Positions 23,801-36,053 of a stretch of DNA of 64,000 bases are shown piece by piece. The first letter of the stretch is position 1. Every line of letters begins with the position of its first letter. The notes under the pieces are model-generated. The model did no database searches and had not been told where the DNA came from. It worked only from the letters and a program-made list of their open reading frames with translations. A program made the translations under genes and the position numbers. The stretch lies in contig WPIO01000256.1 of assembly GCA_009760855.2 (NCBI GenBank), forward strand, positions 116,213 to 180,212, read 5' to 3'. Source of the stretch: Cristatella mucedo (taxonomy: Eukaryota > Bryozoa > Phylactolaemata > Cristatellidae).

Positions 23801-25262
23801 TTAGGACGCTTTTATACTTGGAGATGGTTAAAAGGCAATGGTAAGTGACAGGTGGTGCATAACTCTTTAAAAACCAAAGGTGCATCAAGCTTTTACCTTC
23901 GTAGTGATATGACAAACTAGATACTGGATGAAAATGGTTAATCATACTTATGGATTCTACATAATCTAACACTTGCTAATGAAAAGCTCAAATATAACTA
24001 AACAGACGGCTTTACTAGGTTTAGTGTTATGCAGCCCGCTTGTAACAATAAATATTTTGGGCTGGGACTTTCAACTATGGCGTTTGATCGACCAAAAAGA
24101 ATGTTACATCTCGGGCAATCGAGGGACCACCAAAGCATGCAGTAACTAATTCGTGCTAGTTGGTTTCACCTGAACGCACGAAGGCTCTTGTTGAGTTAAG
24201 TCATACGGCGATCTGTTTTACGTAGCACCTACTTTTCTAAATAGCGACTGAAATCGCTAATGAAGGCAACTGTACTACACGTATCAGCGTTACATAATTC
24301 ACGGTCCCAATCTTGTCATCATAGGTATTCAGTGTAAATACAGCATGCCACTTTTGATGCCCAGGTCAAGGACTGGAGCTATGGGAACAGTGCAACAAAT
24401 TGGTGGTCTGTATATGACAGGTGACTCATTTCCACATGTACATTTTTGATTTAAACGCAATCACTTCCTGAGGTCGTTCAGAACCTTTAGCAAAGAATTA
24501 CGTTGCATGAAGAAAAACGTATGCAGGAGCACTGGTTTTGGCGCGCCGTAATTCCCCTGTAAGCATGTCATAAAAGTGCCATGGATTGTTTCGTTACCCA
24601 TCGCAGGAAGTTTGTAGTACACCGGTCACTTAATTATACAGTGTTAAGTTACCTCGAAAACAAAGTCTTGCTTTAGATTTTTCTGCTGCCTGCCGTTTTT
24701 GTTCAACTGTAATTAAAATCTATGCGAAAGAACAAGTCGTAGTTTGTTCCTACCTACACCTAATGGGCAACTAAACGTTGTAAATATGTCTACTTATAGT
24801 GCGACTTTACATGGCTTTGTACTCTTCAAGATGCAGCAAAAATGCTCAAGTATCGTACAGCTTTTTATCGATTCTTACAGATCAATATAAATCATGTACT
24901 GGCGCCATGTTTCGCTATTTTTATTAATGGTTTTTAATAGGTTTACGATTCCTCACAAGCGACAAAAGTCTCAGTGTTTTTTTATGCCAGTGAGTGGAAC
25001 GTTAGGCATGCCACTTGCTGTTTCTCTTGCATTAACACCGTCTAAATAAGAACTGGTTTATTAAAATCATTATATTGAAACTAAGAGCACGTTCACGAAT
25101 GATTTAGGTAAAAATGATGCATAGATGACCTGTATGTCTTGTGCCTGGTACTTACCTGTAATAAGAAACAGGCTGTGCTCTCCTAGAAGACATTTGGAGA
25201 ATAAGCATGGTAGTAACAATGTATGGTACTAACAATGCATCGCTTTTCGTCTCATTCTGTAG
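20853..25262 (+). repeat. Unit 2 intron
   Basis: Standard unit plus one LINE (22010-22858). No other exon-like ORF with splice sites seen. Confidence 0.75.
22010..22858 (-). mobile_element. Family A LINE, shared ancestral insertion
   Basis: Antisense, with AAT tail (22008-22024), 3' UTR and C-terminal domain (SRLDFCKSLLTGQLACAIWRLQ, KHRTARFSES, STYAPKALNSL). Its tail follows unit sequence 'tggaatgct' and its truncated 5' end joins 'gatagtttccgag'. The same two junctions occur at 29697-30553, so this is one insertion that was later duplicated with its unit. Confidence 0.82.
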
Positions 25263-25403
25263 CTGGAGGATCTCGATATCAGTGGCAACAAGGAGCTAAC
25301 AACTCTTCCTCCATCCATATGCCAGCTGCATACACTGAAGAAGCTGCTCGTTTTTAAGTGTGGTCTAAATAAACTGCCCGATGGGTGGGAAGGCATGAAG
25401 GCG
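25263..25403 (+). CDS. LRR exon copy 3
   Basis: 141 bp, phase 0-0, usual splice sites. D3 replaces E. Positions 5-12 are D-I-S-G-N-K-E-L (the most consensus-like version of repeat 1). Positions 29-33 are L-V-F-K-C and 36-37 are N-K, so repeat 2 has changed at almost every exposed site. Ends GWEGMKA. Confidence 0.87.
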
Positions 25404-28400
25404 GTAAGCTCAAATGGAAAGTTGAAACTCTTGGATTTTTGAAACATTTTGAACGTATTTCAATTCCTTTTCCTCGTAAGTTGCCTTCTCTCGGAATACA
25501 TGGCGGCGTATTATAAACGATGGTCTTTAATTAAAAAAAAATAGTTGTACTTACTCTCATGTCCTGTCTTTTACTAAGTCAGATTCGTTTGGTGAAACTA
25601 CTAAAACGAGAACAGAACGCTATGGCACTGCTTTCTCAAACCGTCGTCGTTAGCAAGACACTTTCTTATGGCATTCCCACTTGTGAGTTGGCTTGCACAC
25701 ACAGTTGGGTTTTGTGTAATTTACAATTAAAGTACGCAACTAGCTTTTAGGTTGAGAACGTATAACGATTAGTCACGCTTTCGCTGTATACGGTACTTTA
25801 GAAGCTTTTAATGTTAACAACATTTGAATTCATCTTTTTCTGAACGAAAAGACCGAAGTTGATGTCGGGCCTGTACGTGAAAAGAAAAGGAGCATAATTA
25901 GGACGTGAGCAGGATGAACCGTAGGTTCATATGGCATGCGATATCTTCCTTCGATACTGTTGTAATTGTTCGTTTATTAAAGAGTGTTATTTTAATAGAA
26001 CCTCTGAATCGAAATGCTTTACGTGCTGGTATGAAAAGCCTGCTTACACGCAAGTTTGACAGCCCTGACGGCTGTGCCGGTGTTAAGTTTGGCAGAATTA
26101 GAGGTACTAGAAGATGCGACGGTAACGGAAATAAGTTACAGCATATATCGAACAGTTAGTACTTGAAACTGTGGGCCTAAAAGTGTTTAGCGTAGTGGTC
26201 TTATCCTTGGTTTAACGTTTCTAGGATAATCAGAAGTGAACAATATCGAGCTACTCTTAGTAGGGGTTCAATGCTGGTTGCGAATTGGCTTGAACTGGTG
26301 TAAATATGCTGCACTACATTTACGTTTGATTCAGGGCGAACAACCTGTGGCGTTGTGGCATTGAAAAACGCGTCCTTGTTTTGAATCACCTGGTGAATAA
26401 TAGACAGGCATCAAACCCTGTCTTTTGTTTGGTTAGTAACCAGTGCTAGAAACTCCGTGATGGCGTACGTACCTGACCTATACACTTACCGGACATTTAG
26501 CTGAGTGGTTTTTTGTTTACCGGCTTAAACGTTGCAACAGCTGCAACTTCGCAGATACTGGCAAGGAATACACGCCGGTTGCATGTGGGAATCATTAATG
26601 ACCATAAAAACAAAATTGCTCCCTTAATCTATCGAATACACCTTTCCATCCCCCGAAGCTAATATAATGAATGGAATGCTGATAGTTCCCGAGTCGTATA
26701 GCCTGCCAGGCTGTGGTGATGTCATTCAAACCAAGTATTTCCAGTGAAAAAACTTGTTGTAGTGACAACAGCTTAATTTAATTTTGCCCCTCGACCTACA
26801 GCTGTAAGAAACGTTGAAATAAAATAATTGTTTTAGAATTGCTTTAATAACCTGAGCGTCGTTGTAAAGGGAAGTTGTTATAAGAATGCTTCCTGCTGAC
26901 ACACACCGTGTACAGATGGTACTATTATGTTTTGCAAAAAATTGAAGGAGCGTGTGGCTTTTGGGTTTACAGCGTGTAACGTACCGTTGATCTTTTATAT
27001 CTTAAACATAGGCTGTTAATATGTCATTGTCAGCAACAATATTAAGGCTTATTTTCTCAATGGTTACATTGAACTAGACGTTTGTTTTATCTGGCTTGTG
27101 AAAAAAGCTTAATTTTTTTGTTAATGAAAAATATATGTATAGTATTCAAGTAACAAGCGAAATTCTATGTCGATTCTGTTCTACTTGTTAACTAATGGAA
27201 GGCTTCGTTTTCATGATGATTTCAGTTTTAATACGCCGTAAAAGCATAAAGGTTTCGGACGTCTAACTGTCTTATAGAGACTGAGATGATATTTTACGCT
27301 GGTTAAAATACGCCGTAGCAATAAAGAAAATATGCGGCATGGTATTACTGTTTGATCCTACAGACGAGAGGCTTCGTTCGTATGGATTTCCCAAGTTTGG
27401 TCTCTTCTTGAATTAACCGACAAACGTTCTGCCGGCATCATCTGCTGTTTGCTAGTACTCAAATAGCAGGTGGACGAAACCTCTCACGGCCGTCCGTAAA
27501 CCGCGTCACTGACTGTTGTAAGGCGTTCGGCTGAGCGCATGTTTCGATTATCGGCAATGGAGGCACACATGTTTTTTCCTGGTAAAATAAATAAATAAAA
27601 TAAATCCTAGCTGATTAAACAGCCTCTTTTTGTATAGCGACAGAAGAGCCTTTACGGCTATCACCGCCGCTTGCAGTTGCGATAAAGAATCGCCCACCGC
27701 AGGAATCGAATTCACAACCTCGGGACCGAGGTCGTGAAAGCAACCGCCTTACCTAGTGTGCCATCACGGCTTCCTAAAATGACGATAGCAATAAAATCGC
27801 GGGCTTAATCTCCCAGTTAGGACGCTTCAATACTCGTTAGAACTGGTTAAAATGCAATAGTAATGACAAGTCATCACCCTTAAAAAACTAAACGCGTGTC
27901 ACGCTTTTACTTTCTTAAAGATACAATAAGCTAGTTATTGGGTGAAATGGTTAATCACACCTATTAATTCTACGTCATCCAATACTTCCTAATGCAACTT
28001 GAATATGATTACGCAGACGGCTTTCCTAAGTGTAGTGATATTCGGCCAGCATTTAATATTAGAACTTTCGGGCTCGCACTTTCTTTTACGGCGTTCGATC
28101 AGCGAAGAAGAATGTTTCTTCTCGGGTAATTGATAGACCGCCAAAGCATGTAGTAACTAGTTGTTCCTAGTTGGTTTCACTTTAACGCACACAGGCTCTT
28201 GTTGACTGCATTTATACAGCGATCGCTTCTAGGTAGCACTTAATTTTCTGAATAGCGACTGAAATTGCTATGAAAGAAAACGGTACTACTGGTAACAGTG
28301 TTACATCATTTACTGTCCCTATCTTGTCATCATTGTTATTAACCTTAAATGCAGCATTGCTCTTTTGACATGGAGGTCAAGGACTAGAGCTATTGGATCA

Positions 28401-29152
28401 GTGCAACTTGGATTTGAACGCAATCAATCCCTGAGGTCGTTCAAAAGCTTTAGCACGGAATTGCGTTGCATGAAGAAAATCGTATGAAGGAGACTACTTT
28501 TATAATTCTCCTGTAAGTATTCCATAAAAGTGCCATGGAATGTTTTGGTAGGCTTCGCAGGAAGTCTGTAGGGCACAGGTCTCTCAATTTTCCAGTGTTG
28601 AGTCACCTCGAAAAAACAATCTTGCTTAAAATTTCTCTGCTGCCTGCCGTTTTTGGTGAACTGTAATTTAAATTGAGCGAAAGTTGTAGCGAACAGTTAC
28701 AGCGAACGTTGTAGTTCCTCCCTACCTAATAGGCAACTAAACCTTATAAATCTGTCTACTGAAAGCTGCTATTGAGATGGCTTTGTGATCTTCAAGATGC
28801 AGGGAAAATGTTGAAGTATGCTACACTTTTTTATCGATTCTTAAAGATCAAATTAAAGCGTACGTAGAAAGTCTTAGTGTTTTTTAAGCCAGTGAGTGGA
28901 ACTTCAGGTATGGCACTTGCTATTTTTCGTGCATAACAGCCGTCTTAGTAAGAATTGGTTTAATAATATCATTATTTCGTATCTGAGATCATGTTCACTA
29001 CCGATTTATGTCTAAATGATGCGAAGAAGATCATTATGTCATGAGCCTGGTACTTACCTGTAATGAGAAATAGGCTCTGCTCTCTTAGAACACAGTTGGC
29101 GAATAGGCCGGCACGGTACTTGCAGTGCATCGCTTTTCATGTCATTCTGTAG
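25404..29152 (+). repeat. Unit 3 intron
   Basis: Standard unit without LINE, carrying one SINE (27585-27770). Otherwise no features beyond the unit consensus. Confidence 0.75.
27585..27770 (-). mobile_element. tRNA-derived SINE, copy 4 (best preserved)
   Basis: On the minus strand: an A-box-like GGCACACTAGGTAAGGCGG, a B-box-like GAATTCGATTCC, and a body with an inverted repeat. It ends in a TTTA-repeat tail (plus strand 27582-27603). It interrupts unit sequence between 'ttttcctgg' and 'ttcctaaaatgacg'. A short TTCCT direct repeat may be the remains of a target-site duplication. Absent from all other units, so it inserted after unit 3 had formed. Confidence 0.82.
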
Positions 29153-29293
29153 CTGGAGGAGCTCAATATTAGGAGCAACAAGGAGCTCACAACTCTTCCT
29201 CCATCCATATGCGAGCTGCATGCACTGAAGAAGCTGGACGTTTTTCAGTGTGGTTTAAATATGCTGCCCGATGAATGGGAACACACGAAGGCG
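29153..29293 (+). CDS. LRR exon copy 4
   Basis: 141 bp, phase 0-0. Positions 5-12 are N-I-R-S-N-K-E-L; 21 is E; 29-33 are D-V-F-Q-C; 36-37 are N-M. The end is unusual: LPDEWEHTKA in place of LPDGWEGMKA (G41E, G44H, M45T). This alters the loop framework and suggests relaxed constraint. Still open. Confidence 0.85.
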
Positions 29294-29696
29294 GTAAGCT
29301 CAGAGGAAAGTTGAACCGCTCGGATTTTTGAAACATCTTAAGTGCATTTGAGTTTGTTTTTCCTCGTAAGTCGTCTGCTATCGGAGGGCATGGCAGCGTA
29401 TTATTATTGATGGTCTTTAAAAAAAAGAATCGTTTTAGTGACGGCTCATGTCCTGTCTTTTACTCGGTCACATACCTTTGCTGTAAATAGTAAAACGAGA
29501 AAAGACCGTCGTGGCACTCGTTCTTAAGCCTTCGTTGTTAGCAAGGCAATTTCTTATGGCATTCCCACTCGTGACTTGGCTTAGAAAACACGAAGGGTTG
29601 GGTGTGGGAACCATTAATGACTATAACAACGAAATCGGTCTCCTAATATTTTGAAGAAACCTTTCCATCCCCCGAAGCTAATTGAAAAAACTGAAT

Positions 29697-30553
29697 GCAA
29701 TAATAAAATTATTAATAATAATGCACTTGATAAAGCGCTCTCAGGGAACTCAATCTCTCTATATGCACTTTACATTTGCTGCAAAGGGAAATGCAATTGA
29801 GTGGTGAGTATTATCATGCTTGATAAATAAACAAACTCAATAAAATGGTTAGGGGTGTTATGCACAGGGTGGTTAGTGGCAGCATGCTCCTTGTCAGCAC
29901 GCATAAGCACGTGTAGGACGAATCACAAGGACCCACTTAATGCTGTCCTAAATAAGATTCTTTTTAAGTTTTTTTTTAATTTCTTCAGGTCAGGGGATGT
30001 TATGACGTATGTCGGAAGGGAGTTCCAGGCTTTGGACGTACGTACGTACTAAATGCACGGTCTTCAAAGGATTTTAGGTTTGAACGAGGTATTTGCAGAC
30101 TGTTCGATTCCGAAAATTGGGTGGTACGATGCTTGGCCTGATGGGGGAGTAGATCTGAGAGATAGGCTGGAGCCAAAGAATGTAGTGACCTAAAAGTGAG
30201 CGACAAAACTTCGAAGTCAATCTGTTGCTTGACTGGTAACCATTGCACGTCGGCGAGAAGTGGTGTAATGTGGCAACTGCGACGCTCACGACAGACAAGC
30301 CTACCTGCAGAGTTTTGCACCAGCTGCAATCTCCTGATAGCACATGCTGGTAGGCCAGTAAGCAGTGAGTTGGGGAAGTCAAGACGGGATGACACTAATG
30401 CATGGACCAACTTGGACGGGGCATCCTTATCTAAGCAAGCCCGAATCTTAGCAATGTTATGAAGCTGAAAGTAAGCAGATTTGACTGTGGAGCTGATATG
30501 GTCGTCTAACGAGAGGTCGCTTTGGAATATGACACCTTGATATCGAGCTGATA
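29697..30553 (-). mobile_element. Family A LINE, shared ancestral insertion (unit 4 copy)
   Basis: Same tail and 5' junctions as 22010-22858. C-terminal domain at 30000-30566 is well preserved (HALVSSRLDFPNSLLTGLP, VQNSAGRLVCRERRSCHITP, LHHQ-type end with KHRTTQFSES). Just beyond the 5' junction lies a small 'aaaaaatgtctccagtg' duplication also present at 18385-18412 but not in unit 2, tying this unit to the fused partial unit 1. Confidence 0.85.
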
Positions 30554-31654
30554 ATTTCCGAGTCATTTAGCCTGCCATGCTGTGGTGATGTCATTCAGAC
30601 GAAGTATCTCTAGTGAAAAAAATGTCTCCAGTGAAAAAAATGGTTGTAGTGACAGCAGCATAACTTAACTTGCCTTGTGACCCACAGCTGTGAGAAACGT
30701 TAAAACTAAAACATTGTTTTGCACTGCTTTAATAACACTGTGCATCATTATAAAGGGAAGATTTTATTTAAAGAATACTTCCGGCTGCCACGGAAAGTGT
30801 TCAGATCGAACTATCAGGCTTTGCAAAAAACTTAAGGATCGTACGGCTTTAAGGTTAACGGCATGTAAGGTACAGTTGATCTTTTATATGCTAAATATAG
30901 ACTGCTAGTATATCATTGTCACCAACCATGGTAACGATTCTTTTCTCAAGGATTACATTCAACTAAACGTTTGCTTTGTTTGGCTTGTGAAAAAACCAAG
31001 TTTAAGTTGTTGAAGGTTAGATGGAAAGTATTAAAGTGACACGCACAATTCTTTACTGATTCTGTTCTACTTGTTTACTAACAGAAGGCTGCGTCTTCGT
31101 CATGATTTTAGTTTTAATATGCCGTAAAAGCATAAAGGGTTCGGACGTCTAACTGTCTAAGAGCGTCTTAGAAGGTGTTTTAGGCTAGCTCAAATACGTC
31201 TTAATGTTATGTAAATAGACTGTGTGGTATTACTATTCGATCCTAGGGAAGTGAGCCTTCCTTCGTACGGCTTTTCAAATTTTGTCTTTTCTTGAATTAA
31301 CAGATACAGGTTTTGCCGGCATCATCTGCTGCTTGCTATTAGTCAAATAGCAGGTCCAAGACACCTCTCATGGTCGTAAGCCGCGTCAGAGACTGTCGAC
31401 TGGCGTTCGGCTAAGCGGATTTGTTTATTATCGGCGACGGAGGCACACAAATCTTTTCTTGGCACCAGCTAAATAGACAATAATGATAGAATCTCGAGCG
31501 CAATCTCACAGTTAGGACGCTTTAATACTCAGATGATTAAAAGGCAATGGTAAGTGACAGGTATTGCGTCACCCTTCAAGAACCAAATGTGCATCAAGCT
31601 TACACCTTCGTAGTGATACGAGAAACTAGATATTGGGTGAAAAGGGTTAATAAT

Positions 31655-32048
31655 AAAAATAATATTAATAATATTAATGTACTTGATAAAGCACCCTCAG
31701 AGAACTTAATCTCTTTCTAGGCGCTTTACATTTGCTGCAAAGGAAAATGCAATTGAATGGTGAGTAAAATCGTGCTTGAAAAACCAACAAAATGAATAAT
31801 ATGGTTAGGGTTAGGGGTGACATGCACAGGGTCAGCCTGCAAATGTGGTTAGTGGCAGCAAGCACAGTGCAGGCACGCATAAGCACATCAAGGACAAATC
31901 ACAGGGACCCACTAAATGCTGTCCTAAATAAGTGTGTTTTTAAGTTCCTTTTAAATGTGGTCAGGCCAGGGGATGTTCTGACGCAAGTCGGGAGGGTGTT
32001 CCAGGCTTTGGGAGCATACGAACTAAATGCACGGTCTTCAAAGGATTT
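31655..32048 (-). mobile_element. Family A LINE 3' fragment, private insertion
   Basis: AAT-rich tail (31651-31676), 3' UTR and the last C-terminal codons only, then a return to unit sequence at 'cttattgattcc'. No other unit has a LINE here. Confidence 0.8.
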
Positions 32049-33346
32049 AAAACTTATTGATTCCACCTAATCTAATACTTGCTAATGCAAAGCTTAAATA
32101 TAATTACGCAGATGGCTTTACTAAGTTTACTGTTATTCGGCCCGCTTGTACTATTAAAGCATTCGTGCTTGCACCTTTATCTGCAGCGTTTGATCAGCCA
32201 AGAAGAATGTTTCTTCTCCGTTAATTGAGGGACCGCCAAAGCATGCATAACTAGTTCGTGCTAGTTGGTTTCACTTCAACGCACACAGGTTCTTGTTGAG
32301 TTTAGTGAAGCGGTGATCGTTTTTAGGTATCTATTAATTTTCTAAATCGCGACTGAAATCGCAAATACAGAAGACCATACTGCCGGTAACAGCGTTACAT
32401 AATTAACTGTTCCCATCTTGTCAACATGGGTATAGAGCGTTAATGCTGCATGGCTCTTTTGACGCTGAGGTCAAAGATCTGAGCTACTGGACCAGTGCAA
32501 CCTATTAGTGGTCTGTATAGGACTGGTGATTCATTCCCACATATAATTTTTGTATTTGAATGCATTCAACTTCAGAGGTCGTTCAGAAGCTTTAGCAGAG
32601 AATTGCGATGTATGAAGAAGACCGTATGCTGGAGCACTTCTTTTGGCGAGTTGTAATTCCCCTGTAAGCATTCCATGAAAGTTCCATGGATTGATTCGTA
32701 ACCCTTTGCAGCAATGTTTTAGTACACAAGTTGCTCAATTTTACCGAGTCGAGTCACCTAGAAAATTTATCTGTCGTGAGGTTTCTCTGCAGCCTGCCTT
32801 CTTTGGTGAACTGTAACTTAAATTTACTCGGGAAGCACTGGTCGTAGTGCGTCCCTAACTACAGCTAATGGGTGACTGTCTCTGTAAATCTGTCTACAGG
32901 TAGTACCGTGTTAAGAGGCTTCGAGATCTTCAAGATGCAGCAACAATGCTGAAGCAGTCTACAGCTTTTCATTGATTCTTACTGATCAAATTAACGCTAA
33001 CGCTAGCGTCATGTTTCGCTATTTTATCAACGGTTATTTCTTGGTTTCCGATTTCTGGCAACCAAAGAAAGTCTTTTAGTTTTTAAACCCAGTGTACGGA
33101 TCTTCAGCTATGCCACTTGCTATTTCTCATGCATTACCGCCGTCCGAGGAAGAACATTTCATTTAATGCCATTATATCGTATCCAAGATCATGTTCATTA
33201 GTGATTGAGGTAAAAACTATGCCAAGATGTATGTCTTTTGCCTGGTACTTACTTGTCATTAGAGATATGCAGTGCTCTCTTCGAAGACAGTTAGAGAGCA
33301 AGCTTGCACGACACAAACTGTGCATCGCCTTCATGTCATTCTGTAG

Positions 33347-33487
33347 CTGGAGGAGCTCGATATCGGTAACAACCTGGAGCTTACAACTCTTCCTCCATCC
33401 ATATGCCAGCTGCATGCACTGAAGAAGCTTAGCGTTCGTCCTGGTGGACTAAATAAACTGCCCGATGGATGGGAAGGCATGAAGGCG
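33347..33487 (+). CDS. LRR exon copy 5
   Basis: 141 bp, phase 0-0. Positions 5-12 are D-I-G-N-N-L-E-L. Repeat 2 is the most altered of the array: 29-35 read S-V-R-P-G-G-L, so the conserved C33 of the ladder is G and a proline sits at 32. 36-37 are N-K. Ends GWEGMKA. Fold quality of this repeat is doubtful, but the frame is open. Confidence 0.85.
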
Positions 33488-35902
33488 GTAAGCTCAGATG
33501 GAAAGTTGAAACGCTTGGATTTTAGGAACATGTTAAACGCATTTCAATTTCTTTTTCTCTTAAGTCGTCTGCTCTTGGAATCCATGGCGGCGTATTATAA
33601 ACGTTGGTCTTTAATTACTAAGAATTGTTTTATAAACGGCTCATGTCCTTTCTTTTACTCGGTCACAATCATTTAAAAATACTAAATCGAGAAACGAACG
33701 TTATAGCACTAAGTTCTTAACCCATCGTCTTTAGCAAGTCACTTTCCTATGGCTTTCCCACTTGAGACTTGGCTTGCACACACGGTAAGGGTTTGTGTAA
33801 TTTACAATTAAAGCATGCAACTAGCTATTAGGCTGAGGAACGTATAACGGTTAGTCACGCTTTTGCGCGACACGGTACGTTTAGGAGCTCTTCCTGTTAA
33901 CAACATTTGAGTTCATCTTTTTGTGAACGAAAAGCCCGAAGTTGATATCAGGCCTTTATGTAAAAAGAAAATGAACGTATCTAGTACGTGAGCAGGATGA
34001 ACCATAGATTATTATAGCACTTGATATCCTACTTCGATAAATTTGTTATTCTTGATTTATAAAAGAATGCTCTTTTATAAGAACGTCCGAATAAAAATAC
34101 TTAACGTGCCGGTATAAAGAGCCTGCTTACGCGAAAGTTTGACAGCCGTGATTGCTGTGCCGATGTTTAATTTGGCTGAATTAGAGGTGCTTGAAGATGC
34201 GACTTTACCGGAAATTAGTTGCTCCATTGATCAAGCAGTTAGTACTTGAAGCAGTACCCCTAAAACTGTTTAGCCTAGTGGTCGTATCCTTGGTGAATGC
34301 ATCTAGGATAATCGGAAGTGAACGATTTTGAGCCACTCCTAGTAGGTGTTGTAGGCTAGTTGCGAATTTGTTTGAACTGGTGTAAATTTGCTGCACTAAA
34401 TTATTTACGTTTAATTCAGGGAAAACAACCTGTGGTTGTTTGACATTTGAACAAAATATGCTTGTTTTGAGTCACCTGGTAAATTATAGACAGGCATTAA
34501 ACCCTGTATTTTGTTCCGTTAGTAGCCAACGCTAGAAAGTCCGTGAGGGTGTACGTAGCGGACCTGTCCACTTGCAGGACGTTTAGCTGAGTGGTTTTTT
34601 GTTTACCGGCTCAAGTTACGCAGCAGCTGCAACATCGCAGCTACTGGCAAGGAGAACGCGCCGGTTGGGTGTGGGAATCATTAATGACCTAAACGAGGAA
34701 ATCGGTCTCCTTATCTATCGAATATACCTTTCCATCCCCCGAAGCTAATTGAATTAATGGAATGCTGATAATTTTCGAGTCGTTTAGCCTGCCGGGCTGT
34801 GGTGATTTGATTCAAACAAATTATCTACAGTGAAATAAATAGTTGTAGTGACAAAAGTGTAATTTAATTTTGCCTTGTGATCTGCAGCTGTAAGAAACCT
34901 TAAAATAAAATAATTTATTTTTGCACTGCTTTAATAAGCGGTGCGTCATTGTAAATGAAGAGTTTTTTTATTTTAAGAATACTTCCGACACGCACCGTGT
35001 GCAGATCGTACTATTAGGCTTTGCAAAAATGAGAAGGATCGTATGGCTTTAAGGTAACGATATGTAAGGTACAGTTCATCATTTAAATTTAAAATACAGG
35101 CTGCTATTATATCATTGTCAGCAACAATAGTAACGTTTATTCTCTCACCAATTACATTTAACTAGGCGTTTGTTTTAGTTGGCTTGCGAAAAAAGCCTAG
35201 ATTAAGTTGATGAAGGATAGATAGAAAGTATTAAAGTGACACGCTAAATTCTTTGCGGACTCCGTTCTACTTGTAAACTAATGGAAAGCTGAGTTTTCAT
35301 CACGATTTTAGTTTTAATATGCTGTACAAGCATATAGGGTTCGGACGTCTCACTGTCTAGTAGCGTCTTAGCAGATGTTTTAGACTGGTTAAAATACGTC
35401 GTACCGGTACGTAAATATGCTGAGTAGAATTACTATTTGTTCCTATGGTAGAGAGCTTTCCTTCGCATGGATTTTTCAAATTTTTTCACTTCATGAACGA
35501 ACAGATAAACGTTTGGCCGGCATCATCCTCTGTTTGCTAGTAGTCAAATTGCAGGTGGACGAAACCTCTAATGGTCGTAAGCCGCGTCTGCGACTGTCGA
35601 TGGGCGTTCGGCTGAGTGGATTTGAAAGTTATCGGCAACGGAGGCACTTAAATTCTTTTTTGGCACCAATTAAATGGACAGTAACAACATAATCCCCAGC
35701 GTAATCTCGCAGTTAGGACGCTTCAATACTCGGAGATAGTTAAAAGGCAATAGGAAGTGGCAGGTGGTGCGTAACAGTTCAAAAACTAAAGGTGCGTCAC
35801 GCTTTTACCTCCGCAGTGGTACGAGAAACTAGATATTGGGTGAAAATGGTTAATCATACTTATTGATTCTACCTAGTCTAATACGTGGTAATTTAAAGCT
35901 CA

Positions 35903-36003
35903 AATTTTATTACACGGACGGCTTTACTAAGTTTCGTGTTTAACACGAAACTTAGTAAAGCCGTCCGTGCAGTAAAATTCCGGGCCGAATAATATTCGGC
36001 CCG
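35903..36003. repeat. Two adjacent hairpins (fold-back inversion)
   Basis: Perfect inverted repeat with 28-bp arms 35913-35940 and 35942-35969 and a 1-nt spacer; the match continues imperfectly outwards for about 9 bp. Directly after it comes a second perfect inverted repeat with 10-bp arms 35981-35990 and 35994-36003 and a 3-nt spacer. In other units the same place holds each arm only once. Confidence 0.92.
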
Positions 36004-36053
36004 CTTGTAACATTAGAACTTTCGGGCTGGCACTTTTAACTATGGCGTTTGAT

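Larger units (their letters stand above)
29294..33346 (+). repeat. Unit 4 intron, with deletion and two LINEs
   Basis: About 0.9 kb of unit sequence is missing at about 29593, where 'gcttagaaaacac' is followed directly by 'gaagggttgggtgtggg'. These blocks are roughly 0.9 kb apart in units 3, 5 and 6. LINEs at 29697-30553 and 31655-32048 add length back. Confidence 0.7.

Noticed and set aside
23526-23972. 148-codon antisense ORF in unit 2
   Set aside because: Not open in the other units, no recognisable domain; intron DNA.
35903-36003. MITE or terminal inverted repeats of a DNA transposon
   Set aside because: Both arms are ordinary unit sequence found singly in the other units, with no internal element between them.
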